Shown piece after piece: positions 51,089 through 58,219 of a stretch of DNA of 64,000 nt. The DNA is taken from NCBI GenBank assembly GCA_045590155.1, contig JAZNQL010000021.1:1-64000 (forward strand), written 5' to 3'. Below the pieces are notes generated by a model. The model searched no databases. It was not told the DNA's origin and saw nothing but the letters and a program-made list of their open reading frames with translations. A program made the position numbers and the translations under genes. This DNA comes from JAZNQL01 sp045590155. GTDB taxonomy: Bacteria; Bacillota; Clostridia; UMGS1883; UMGS1540. Each line of letters opens with the position of its first letter. Positions within the stretch are counted from its first letter, which is position 1.

Positions 51089-51358
51089 GGGGGATAGGAA
51101 AAAATGTTTCATAATGGACAAACTGAGCTACGGCAAGGTGAAGCCTTGCCGTAGCTTGCCCGAAGGCGTACAAAGGTACGTCGAGAGGCGAAGTTTGTTC
51201 ATAGCAAAAAACATAAATTTTTAAGAAAAAATCAAAAAATTGATTTTTTCGACCTAATTTATCTGTTTATAAATTAGACTTACAAAGTATTTTTCATATA
51301 TTTATTTGTTTTTTGCGGTCTGGACTTTTTTTACATCCCCTTTTCGTTTTATTTTATT
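51064..51358. other. 295-base intergenic stretch rich in hairpins
   Basis: No credible gene is present. It contains, left to right: the right arm of the terminator (51069-51088), a cloverleaf-like palindromic element (51104-51214), the hairpin GAAAAAATCAA/TTGATTTTTTC (51225-51250), the hairpin CTAATTTAT/ATAAATTAG (51254-51277), and a second copy of a TTTTTTTACATCCCCTTTT-like stretch (about 51327-51346) resembling the right arm at 51068-51087. The hairpin at 51225 is a likely terminator for the minus-strand operon. Confidence 0.7.
51104..51214. ncRNA. Cloverleaf-like structured element (candidate RNA or palindromic repeat)
   Basis: An 11-pair closing stem joins ATGGACAAACT (51114-51124) to AGTTTGTTCAT (51192-51202) with one G-U pair; outside it ATGTTT (51104-51109) pairs with AAACAT (51209-51214). 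Inside are a perfect 12-bp hairpin GCTACGGCAAGG/CCTTGCCGTAGC (about 51127-51155), GCC-CGAA-GGC, and CGTAC-AAAG-GTACG. It is visibly more GC-rich than the flanks and contains no open frame. It may be a structured RNA on either strand or a REP/MITE-like unit; I recognise no named family. Confidence 0.6.
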
Positions 51359-52621
51359 TTAGAATAATATTATAAGAAACTGTGATACTAAAACAACTGC
51401 TATAAGTGCGATAGGATAAGTAGCCGCATAAGCTGCTGCAACATCTTCTGTTCCGGCAACATTAATCAGCGTTCCAAGAGCAGGTGTACTTGTCATACCG
51501 CCCGTAATTGAACCAAGATTATTAAGTAAGCTGAGTTTTAATACATATTTTGCAAACAAATATCCAACTATTAACGGGAATATGGTCATAATAATGCCAT
51601 AAACAAAATACATCGGGTCAAAGTTTGCTACAAATTCTGCACCGCCCGGGATACCTGCACCAACAAGGAAAAGGATAAGCCCTAATTCTCTGAAAAGCTT
51701 AAGTGTGCTCTGGGTGGGCATAATACTTATAGGGCCGATTTTACCAAAATGGCCGAGAATCAAGCTCATAAGCAGACAGCCGCCAGTAGTTGTAAGTGAA
51801 AAGCATGTTCCTGACAACCCTGCAGAAGAAAGAGGTATTTTTATCTGACCTATAATTGTGCCGAGAATTGCTGCAAGGCAGAATCCTGCAATGCCCATAT
51901 GGTCAATTTCAAACAATTTACGCTGTGCTTTTTCATCTTTGTTTGCCGTCTCAATAACAATTTTTGCACGTTCTTCAGCCATATTCGCTTTTGCTAATTT
52001 AGGTATAATCTGTACAAAAAGCACAACACCAACCACACCGAAAATATAAGCAATACCATGTCCTACTGAAACAAGACCTGTAAATTCTTCTGCAACAGTT
52101 GCTTTAGCTGCAGAAAAAGCAGGCGTTGATGTGAGCGAACCTGAAAGCAAGCCTACAATCATTGCAACAAATCCATCCTGACTTTCGATTGTCGCACCAT
52201 AGCCGAGTATCTCCCCTGCATATATGCAGGCAGCAGCTGAAATACCACCGGCAAGTATTATAATTAACCCTAAAAGCACATAAGACTTAAAGTTTTTCTT
52301 AAAGTTGCCAAAAAACTTAGGACCTGCTATATAGCCTACCGATGTTACAAAAAGAATAAGACCAAGACTTTCAATAATTGAAAGCCCACCTGAAAAATCA
52401 TAGGGTTTTGAGGATGTCGCAAACAAGAGAGCTCCAGTTTCATTTACATTAAAGAACAATGCACCAAAAAGCAAGGCTATAATGAATACTCCTGCATCGC
52501 CAAGTGATATGCCTTTAATTGTTATTCTTCCAAGAAGATATCCTAAAAGAAGAACACTGAAAACAACAAATAATAGTGTATAAATATTATTTATTGAAAT
52601 AACTCCGTTCAGAAAACTCAT
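51359..52621 (-). CDS. AspT/SucE-family (AAEx) putative dicarboxylate transporter
   Basis: A 420-residue membrane protein of the aspartate:alanine exchanger family, with two copies of the family repeat, seen as GSLTSTPAFSA (161-171) and GGMTSTPALGTL (374-385), about 11 membrane helices and a central cytoplasmic loop (about 215-240). Known members are AspT (aspartate/alanine exchange) and SucE (succinate export in Corynebacterium). As the last gene of a fumarate-reduction operon it probably exports succinate or exchanges C4-dicarboxylates; this is inference. It lies 18 bases after the reductase flavoprotein gene. Confidence 0.85.
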   Translation of the reverse strand: MSFLNGVISINNIYTLLFVVFSVLLLGYLLGRITIKGISLGDAGVFIIALLFGALFFNVNETGALLFATSSKPYDFSGGLSIIESLGLILFVTSVGYIAGPKFFGNFKKNFKSYVLLGLIIILAGGISAAACIYAGEILGYGATIESQDGFVAMIVGLLSGSLTSTPAFSAAKATVAEEFTGLVSVGHGIAYIFGVVGVVLFVQIIPKLAKANMAEERAKIVIETANKDEKAQRKLFEIDHMGIAGFCLAAILGTIIGQIKIPLSSAGLSGTCFSLTTTGGCLLMSLILGHFGKIGPISIMPTQSTLKLFRELGLILFLVGAGIPGGAEFVANFDPMYFVYGIIMTIFPLIVGYLFAKYVLKLSLLNNLGSITGGMTSTPALGTLINVAGTEDVAAAYAATYPIALIAVVLVSQFLIILF

Positions 52622-52639
52622 TCTATTACCTCCGTAAAT

Positions 52640-54247
52640 TTAAATTTCGCTCTGTTTTCTTGTGTAATCAGGTAAAAGTTTTGGCGAAACAGCATTTGTT
52701 TCAATTCCTGCATCGCTACGCTCTTTGTCAAACTTCTTTATATGGTCCAAAGTCATAGTTCCTACTTTAGTATTTTTAGCACATTCTGCGGCATTTTTAC
52801 CTGCACTTCTGCCAAAAACAATAATATCAAGTAAAGAGTTACCCATAAGTCTGTTTCTGCCGTGAATACCGCCAACAGCTTCGCCTGCAACAAAAAGATT
52901 TTCAATATTTGTTGTCATACAGTTGTCGTTTATGTCTAATCCGCCGTTCTGGTAGTGAAGGGTAGGATATACCAAAATAGGTTCACGTCTTATGTCAATA
53001 CCGTAGTTTGCAAACATACGCATCATAGCAGGTATGCGAGCTTCAATAGTGCCTTCTCCACCTATTTTTTCAATCATGGGAGTATCAAGCCATACAGCAT
53101 TTCCGTCGCCTGTTTCTACGCCATTTTCGCGGTCAGAACATTCACGGATAATAGAAGCCGCCGCAACATCTCTTGTTTCAAGAGGATGCATAAATACTTT
53201 ACCCTCGCGGTTTATAAGCTTTGCACCGAGAGAACGAACCTTTTCAGTAACAAGAGCACCAAAAATCTGTTGAGGGAAAGCAACACCGGTGGGATGATAT
53301 TGCAAAGTTTCTGCATATAAAAGTTTAGCACCTGCTCTGTAACCCAAAACAAGACCATCAGCCGTAGCACCGTAATGGTTTGAGGTGGGGAATCCCTGGT
53401 AGTGCATTCTGCCCGCACCGCCTGTTGCGATAATAACAGTTTTTGCACGTGCCACCATAAGCTCTTTTGTTTCCATATTCATTAAAACGGCACCGCAAGC
53501 CTTGCCTTTGTCATCTAAAATAAGTTCAATGGCAGAAGTAAAGTCCACAACGGGAATTTGTCTGTTCAAAACTTCATCACGCAAGGTTCTCATAATTTCA
53601 GCACCCGAGTAATCCTTTGCCGCGTGCATTCTCTTTCGAGAAGTACCGCCGCCGTGAGTAGTTATCATAGTGCCATCTTCAGCCTTGTCAAATTCAACAC
53701 CAAGCTCATTTAACCATAAAATAGCATCAGGAGCATCGCAAACAAGTTTTGATAAAAGCTCACGCTTTGCAGCAAAATGACCGCCGCCAAATGCGTCTAA
53801 AAAATGTATAGCAGGGGAATCGTTTGGCTTGTCAGCTGCCTGAATACCGCCTTCGGCCATCATAGTATTTGCGTCGCCCATTCGAAGCTTTGTTACAATC
53901 ATAACATTTGCATTTTTGTTATGAGCTTCAATAGCAGCAGAACAACCTGCGCCGCCACCGCCTATAATAAGAACATCAACATCGTATGTAACAGAAGATA
54001 AGTCAATATCTTCTGGTGCAATTCTGCTGTGTGCCTGCAATATTTCGCAAAGCTCTTTGGGAACCTTATCTCCCTTGTTAGGACCTATTTTAAGCTCCGA
54101 AAATTCACTTTTCTTATGGTCGGGATGATATGCTGCCAAAAGTTCTTCTTTTTGAGCTGCAGTCATTCTTTCGGGCTCATAAGCAATGTTTGCTTCTCTG
54201 GCTGCTTCAACAGCCTTCAAAGATTCCTGAAATTCTTTTGAATACAT
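52640..54247 (-). CDS. frdA: Fumarate reductase-type flavoprotein subunit, soluble
   Basis: A 535-residue flavoprotein of the FrdA/SdhA/TfrA/NadB family. FAD site: DVLIIGGGGAGCSAAIEA (91-108). Fumarate-site residues are all present: QYHPTG, TRDVAAA, LHYQNGG and GRNRLMGNSLLD. The histidine that covalently binds FAD in membrane FrdA/SdhA is Asn127 here (GDANTMMAEGG), so FAD is probably non-covalent. An unusual N-terminal extension of about 85 residues precedes the Rossmann fold. No membrane-anchor subunit is encoded, which points to a cytosolic enzyme such as thiol:fumarate reductase. NadB is unlikely given the paired Fe-S gene. Confidence 0.88.
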   Translation of the reverse strand: MYSKEFQESLKAVEAAREANIAYEPERMTAAQKEELLAAYHPDHKKSEFSELKIGPNKGDKVPKELCEILQAHSRIAPEDIDLSSVTYDVDVLIIGGGGAGCSAAIEAHNKNANVMIVTKLRMGDANTMMAEGGIQAADKPNDSPAIHFLDAFGGGHFAAKRELLSKLVCDAPDAILWLNELGVEFDKAEDGTMITTHGGGTSRKRMHAAKDYSGAEIMRTLRDEVLNRQIPVVDFTSAIELILDDKGKACGAVLMNMETKELMVARAKTVIIATGGAGRMHYQGFPTSNHYGATADGLVLGYRAGAKLLYAETLQYHPTGVAFPQQIFGALVTEKVRSLGAKLINREGKVFMHPLETRDVAAASIIRECSDRENGVETGDGNAVWLDTPMIEKIGGEGTIEARIPAMMRMFANYGIDIRREPILVYPTLHYQNGGLDINDNCMTTNIENLFVAGEAVGGIHGRNRLMGNSLLDIIVFGRSAGKNAAECAKNTKVGTMTLDHIKKFDKERSDAGIETNAVSPKLLPDYTRKQSEI

Positions 54248-54261
54248 AAAATCATCCTCCC

Positions 54262-54936
54262 TTACTTTTCAATGTCACGGTTATTATATAAATCTTTTAA
54301 TTCTTCAACAGGCTTACCCATCAAAGCTTCTATTAAATCGTTAAAATCGCCGTTTTCAATTTCTTTTACACGGTTTTTAAGATGCTCGGTTTTAGGAGCT
54401 AAATACTTGCCGTTAATTCTTCTTGCAAGCATAGCAACCTGGGGATGAGAAATACCCGCAGGACATCTTGAAGAACAGCATCCACACATTACACAGTCAA
54501 AAGATTCTTCTGCACACTTTTCAAATTCGCCACGTTGAGCATAAGCAATGTACTGCATAACATCAAGACTCTGCGTACACGACTTTGTGCAAGCATTACA
54601 TCCAACACAGGCATATATTTCGGGGTAAAGCTGCATCATAACCTGTTGAGATACAGAAATCTTTTCAATATCATAAACCTGTTTTACAAGCGGGAAAAAG
54701 GGGAGAGTAGCAATATACATACCGTCTATAACCTTTGTCTGGCAAGCAAGACAGGATTTAAGAGTACTTTCGCCTTTAATGCGGTAAATAGTGGCACAAG
54801 CCCCGCAAAAGCCATTTCTGCAACCGCAACCGCGTACAAGCTGATATCCCGAGTATTCCATAGCACGCATTATTGTTAAATTATCCGGCACCTCATACTT
54901 TTTGCCGAAAAGATAAATATTTACCATATTTTCCAT
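54262..54936 (-). CDS. frdB: Fumarate reductase iron-sulfur subunit
   Basis: A 224-residue Fe-S protein of the FrdB/SdhB/TfrB N-terminal type. The N-terminal ferredoxin domain has GCGCRNGFCGACAT and a later CLAC for 2Fe-2S; the C-terminal part has CVGCNACTKSC and CVMCGCCSSRCP for the other clusters. Unlike TfrB it lacks a C-terminal CCG (HdrB-like) domain; a separate HdrB is encoded at the head of the operon. It lies 14 bases before frdA. It should carry electrons from the Hdr-Flox module to the FrdA flavin. Confidence 0.9.
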   Translation of the reverse strand: MENMVNIYLFGKKYEVPDNLTIMRAMEYSGYQLVRGCGCRNGFCGACATIYRIKGESTLKSCLACQTKVIDGMYIATLPFFPLVKQVYDIEKISVSQQVMMQLYPEIYACVGCNACTKSCTQSLDVMQYIAYAQRGEFEKCAEESFDCVMCGCCSSRCPAGISHPQVAMLARRINGKYLAPKTEHLKNRVKEIENGDFNDLIEALMGKPVEELKDLYNNRDIEK

Positions 54937-54954
54937 AACGTATATTCTCCCTCC

Positions 54955-55788
54955 TTAATATTCGTCCGGAAGCTGATCCAGTTCATCACAACGGAAAACA
55001 GGTCCGTCCTTACAAACATATTTTGCACCTACATTACATCTTCCACATTTTCCTACACCGCACTTCATTCTGAGTTCGAGTGTAGTATAAACCTGTGTTT
55101 TGTCAAACCCTAAAGAGCACAGAGCATCCAAAGTAAATTTAATCATAATTGGAGGTCCGCACAAAACAGCAGTTTTATTTGTATCAAAGTTCAGCTCTTT
55201 TACAAAATTTGGTACAAATCCAACATGACCATCCCAAGCCTCTTCAGCGTTATCAATAGTTAAATGGACTGAAACGCCCGAGTCTTTAGACCATTCATCA
55301 ATAATTTCTTTATAATCAAGCAAATCAGCCTTACTTCTTGAACCGTAAACAATATCAATTTTTCCGTATCTGTCACGGTAATGACGGCAGTAGTTTATAA
55401 CAGAACGTAAGGGTGCAAGCCCAACACCGCCTGCAATAAACAAAAGGTCTTTTCCCGCAAAAACATCATCCACAGGGAAAGGTTTTCCGTAAGGTCCTCT
55501 TATTGTAATTTGCTGACCTTCTTCGGCATTATGTAACCAATCGGTTACACAACCGCATTTTTTAATCGAAAACTCCATAAATTCTTCATTTGTAGGGGAG
55601 GAAGTAATCGAAAACATTGCTTCGCCAACTCCCGGGATTGAAAGCATAGCACACTGACCGGGCCTGTGATTGAAAGCTTTTTTCCCTTCAGGGGTAACAA
55701 CCCTGAAGGTCTTTATATCTGGCGTATCAATACGAACATCTGTAATAACACCTATTTTGGGGATTAAAGTTTCTTCATAATTACTCAC
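54955..55788 (-). CDS. FAD/NAD(P)H-binding electron-input subunit (FloxA/AsrB-like)
   Basis: A 277-residue protein of the ferredoxin-NADP reductase superfamily. FAD site HRPGQCAMLSI and FSITSSP (near 41-66), GPYGKPFPVD, NAD(P) site FIAGGVGLAPLRSVI (about 117-131) and a C-terminal 2Fe-2S loop KCGVGKCGRCNVG...C. This matches FloxA, sulfhydrogenase gamma and AsrB subunits. It probably oxidises NADH for the complex. Start overlaps the upstream gene by 8 bases. Confidence 0.87.
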   Translation of the reverse strand: MSNYEETLIPKIGVITDVRIDTPDIKTFRVVTPEGKKAFNHRPGQCAMLSIPGVGEAMFSITSSPTNEEFMEFSIKKCGCVTDWLHNAEEGQQITIRGPYGKPFPVDDVFAGKDLLFIAGGVGLAPLRSVINYCRHYRDRYGKIDIVYGSRSKADLLDYKEIIDEWSKDSGVSVHLTIDNAEEAWDGHVGFVPNFVKELNFDTNKTAVLCGPPIMIKFTLDALCSLGFDKTQVYTTLELRMKCGVGKCGRCNVGAKYVCKDGPVFRCDELDQLPDEY

Positions 55789-56806
55789 TTATTTTCCCTC
55801 CAAATCTTTTCATTACTTTTGCAATATTCATAGATATAGGACACTTTGCAAGACATCTTCCGCAACCTACGCACGAGAATAAGCCGTCATTATTTTCGGG
55901 ATAATAGACTAGCTTGTGCATAAAACGCTGACGGAAACGCTCTTTCTGTGTAAGTCTGTTGTTGCCGTGAGCCATTTTTGTAAATTCCGAAAACATACAA
56001 GAGTCCCAACAACGGAATCTTTTTATTCCGTGGCCTGTATCAAAATCCTTTATGTCATAACATTGACATGTGGGGCAAACATAAGTACAGGTTCCGCAAC
56101 CGAGACAGTTTTCCGAAAGAGAATCCCATAACGGGTCATCAAACAATTCTTTAGTTTTACCACCACCAAAAGCAGTAGTTTTTAAATCTTTGAGGGGTAA
56201 CTTTTCAAGACGCTCTTTTATAAGAGTTTTTTGTTTTTCTACAACTTCAGAATCAACCTGCTCAAATAAATCTTCTAAAGAAGCAAGCAAAGCTTCTCCC
56301 TTTTCTGTTTTAGCATCAAAGTAAAAAGCATCTTGTGTTTTAAAGCACTCAATATCTCCCGAAGGGTTTGCCGCATCAATACTAAACGTAGTACAAAAGC
56401 AGGTTTCTGCGGGCTTTGTGCAGGCAAGAGATATTATTAAAGCGTGCTCACGTCTGTTTTTGTAGTAAGTATCAATGGGATCTGCAAGAAAAACTCTGTC
56501 TAAAACATCAAAGCTTTTAACATCGCAGGCACGTACACCAAAAATTACAAAATCTTCGTTTTCGCATCTTGAGTCAATAACGTCTATTTTCTTACCCTGC
56601 ATTTTAAATTCCATAAGATTTTCAGTTTGCGGGAAGAAAAAGTCTTTTGCGCTTCTGTTTGTGTTCAAAGCATCCGAAATATTTACTCCTTCTTGCCAAA
56701 GCTTAAATTCGGCACCGCCTTCAGTGTCGATAGGCAAATACAAAGACATTTTATCGCTGATGGCAGCAAAAAAAGCATCAAGCTTATCAGATAATAATTT
56801 ACGCAT
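55781..56806 (-). CDS. Iron-sulfur electron-transfer subunit (Flox/AsrA-like)
   Basis: A 341-residue protein of the AsrA/sulfhydrogenase-beta type, with an alpha/beta N-terminal part (FVIFGVRACDVKSFDVLDRVF) and two 4Fe-4S motifs, CLGCGTCTYVCPTCQC near residue 220 and CVGCGRCLAKCP near 310. It should relay electrons from the FAD/NAD subunit to HdrA. Start ATG 56806 fits GAGGTG six bases upstream; earlier in-frame starts overlap that site. Overlaps the previous gene by 8 bases. Confidence 0.85.
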   Translation of the reverse strand: MRKLLSDKLDAFFAAISDKMSLYLPIDTEGGAEFKLWQEGVNISDALNTNRSAKDFFFPQTENLMEFKMQGKKIDVIDSRCENEDFVIFGVRACDVKSFDVLDRVFLADPIDTYYKNRREHALIISLACTKPAETCFCTTFSIDAANPSGDIECFKTQDAFYFDAKTEKGEALLASLEDLFEQVDSEVVEKQKTLIKERLEKLPLKDLKTTAFGGGKTKELFDDPLWDSLSENCLGCGTCTYVCPTCQCYDIKDFDTGHGIKRFRCWDSCMFSEFTKMAHGNNRLTQKERFRQRFMHKLVYYPENNDGLFSCVGCGRCLAKCPISMNIAKVMKRFGGKISE

Positions 56807-57791
56807 TACCATCACCTCTTTCAAAAGCTTCAGAAGGTTCTAAATCATCTAAAGTATAGTTAATAAGGGGAGAACGGCTTCCGGCTTCTTCGCCTGCCTG
56901 ATAATCTCCGTAAAATTCATTTATATCTTTAATGAATTTTCTATTCAATAAATGCAACGGAATTCTCTGCGGGCAAACTCTTGAACACTGTCCGCAATCT
57001 GTGCATCTTCCTGCAACGTGAAAAGCACGTATAATATGGAACATTTTTTCTTCAAAGCTGTTAGATGCGGCTTTGTTTTCCACTCCTGATTTAGGGTTAT
57101 CAAAAACACATTTTTCACAGGTGCAAGCAGGACATACATCACGGCATGCATTGCATCTTATACAACGTGAGAGTTCATTCTGCCAAAAAGCAAATCGCTC
57201 ATCAGGAGTCATTTTTTCAAGAGCTTCAACTTCGTCAAAACGCTTGGAGTCAATAACTTCGCCTTCGTCACCTAAAAGCTCATCATAAGCTACACATTTT
57301 TTTGATTTGCAGTTTTTGCAGCCTTCTAAAAGTACGTCACTGCGTTTAAGTGAAATCTCTCCGTCATAAAGAGTGCTAACAGTGATGTTTTCTCCATCTG
57401 TTTTTACGGAAGTAAAGCTGTCGCATTTTTTCTTTAATAAATCAGCATCAAGCATTCCTTCACAGGGAATACCTACAACGTATACCTTTTCTCTGTCAAA
57501 ACGGTGTTCAGTCAAAAGCTGATTAAAGCTATAAGTATCACAAGGCTTTAAAAATACTAAAACCTTTTTATCGCTTTTTTCAGTTTCAGATATTAAGTAT
57601 TTCGAGAAGTTTGCACCGCAAAAATCTCCCCATACAAAATTTTCTTTAAGGTCATCTGTGTCAAAAAACACAGCAGGAGTAATATCGTAGCAAAATTCGC
57701 CCTTTCTCCAACCCAGAACACGGTCAACGGTGGAGTTTTTCAGTAATTCTTCTGCTTTATTAAGGAGAATTTCTTGTGTTATTTTTTGCAT
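56799..57791 (-). CDS. Second iron-sulfur electron-transfer subunit (Flox-like)
   Basis: A 330-residue protein with the same overall plan as the next gene: VLVFLKPCDTYSFNQLL, a GCKNCKSKKC cluster near residue 153, and 4Fe-4S motifs CIRCNACRDVCPACTC (about 208) and CTDCGQCSRVCP (about 263). It resembles FloxB/FloxC or FdhB/FrhB-related subunits. Two such proteins plus the FAD/NAD subunit and MvhD form the FloxABCD set known beside hdrABC in sulfate reducers; exact FloxB/FloxC assignment is uncertain. It overlaps mvhD by 13 bases. Confidence 0.82.
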   Translation of the reverse strand: MQKITQEILLNKAEELLKNSTVDRVLGWRKGEFCYDITPAVFFDTDDLKENFVWGDFCGANFSKYLISETEKSDKKVLVFLKPCDTYSFNQLLTEHRFDREKVYVVGIPCEGMLDADLLKKKCDSFTSVKTDGENITVSTLYDGEISLKRSDVLLEGCKNCKSKKCVAYDELLGDEGEVIDSKRFDEVEALEKMTPDERFAFWQNELSRCIRCNACRDVCPACTCEKCVFDNPKSGVENKAASNSFEEKMFHIIRAFHVAGRCTDCGQCSRVCPQRIPLHLLNRKFIKDINEFYGDYQAGEEAGSRSPLINYTLDDLEPSEAFERGDGNA

Positions 57792-58219
57792 CTTAAATCC
57801 TCCAATCTTTTATTTTCGCCTAAAGCTGCAACGGTTTCGCAAAATTCTGTCATAGTAGCAGCAAATTTTGCGCCTTCAGCAGCTGATACCCATTCAACTC
57901 TGGTTCTTTCTCTTTCAATACCTAAATAATCAAGCATAGAGAATAAAAGAGTCATGCGGCGGCGGGTATAATAGTTTCCGGATGTATAATGACAATCGCC
58001 TGGATGACAACCGCAAATAATCACACCGTCAGCACCTCTCTGAAAAGCGCGTAAAATGTAAGAGGAATTAACGCGGCAAGAACAGGGAACACGGATAATT
58101 TTAACATCAGCAGGATAAGCAAGTCGGTTATTTCCTGCTAAATCGGCACCCGCATACGAACACCAGTTGCAACAAAATGCAACAATAAGAGGTTTATAGG
58201 AACCATTATTTAACGACAT
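57779..58219 (-). CDS. mvhD: MvhD/FloxD-type electron adaptor
   Basis: A 146-residue 2Fe-2S protein that, in methanogen Mvh-Hdr and in Flox complexes, bridges the electron-input module and HdrA. It shows the full signature: FCCNWCSYAGADLAG (15-29) and ICGCHPGDCHYTSGN (near 67-81). It overlaps hdrA by 10 bases, so stoichiometric synthesis with HdrA is likely. This gene is strong evidence for a genuine Hdr-Flox-type complex. Confidence 0.95.
   Translation of the reverse strand: MSLNNGSYKPLIVAFCCNWCSYAGADLAGNNRLAYPADVKIIRVPCSCRVNSSYILRAFQRGADGVIICGCHPGDCHYTSGNYYTRRRMTLLFSMLDYLGIERERTRVEWVSAAEGAKFAATMTEFCETVAALGENKRLEDLRCKK

Noticed and set aside
51114..51202. tRNA gene in the cloverleaf-like element
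   Set aside because: Arm lengths do not fit, there is no T-loop TTCRANNC sequence or anticodon arm of 5 plus 7 bases, and a 12-bp internal stem is too long.
54955..56806. Anaerobic sulfite reductase AsrAB
   Set aside because: AsrC with its siroheme motif is absent, while MvhD and HdrABC are adjacent, so a Flox-type input module fits better.
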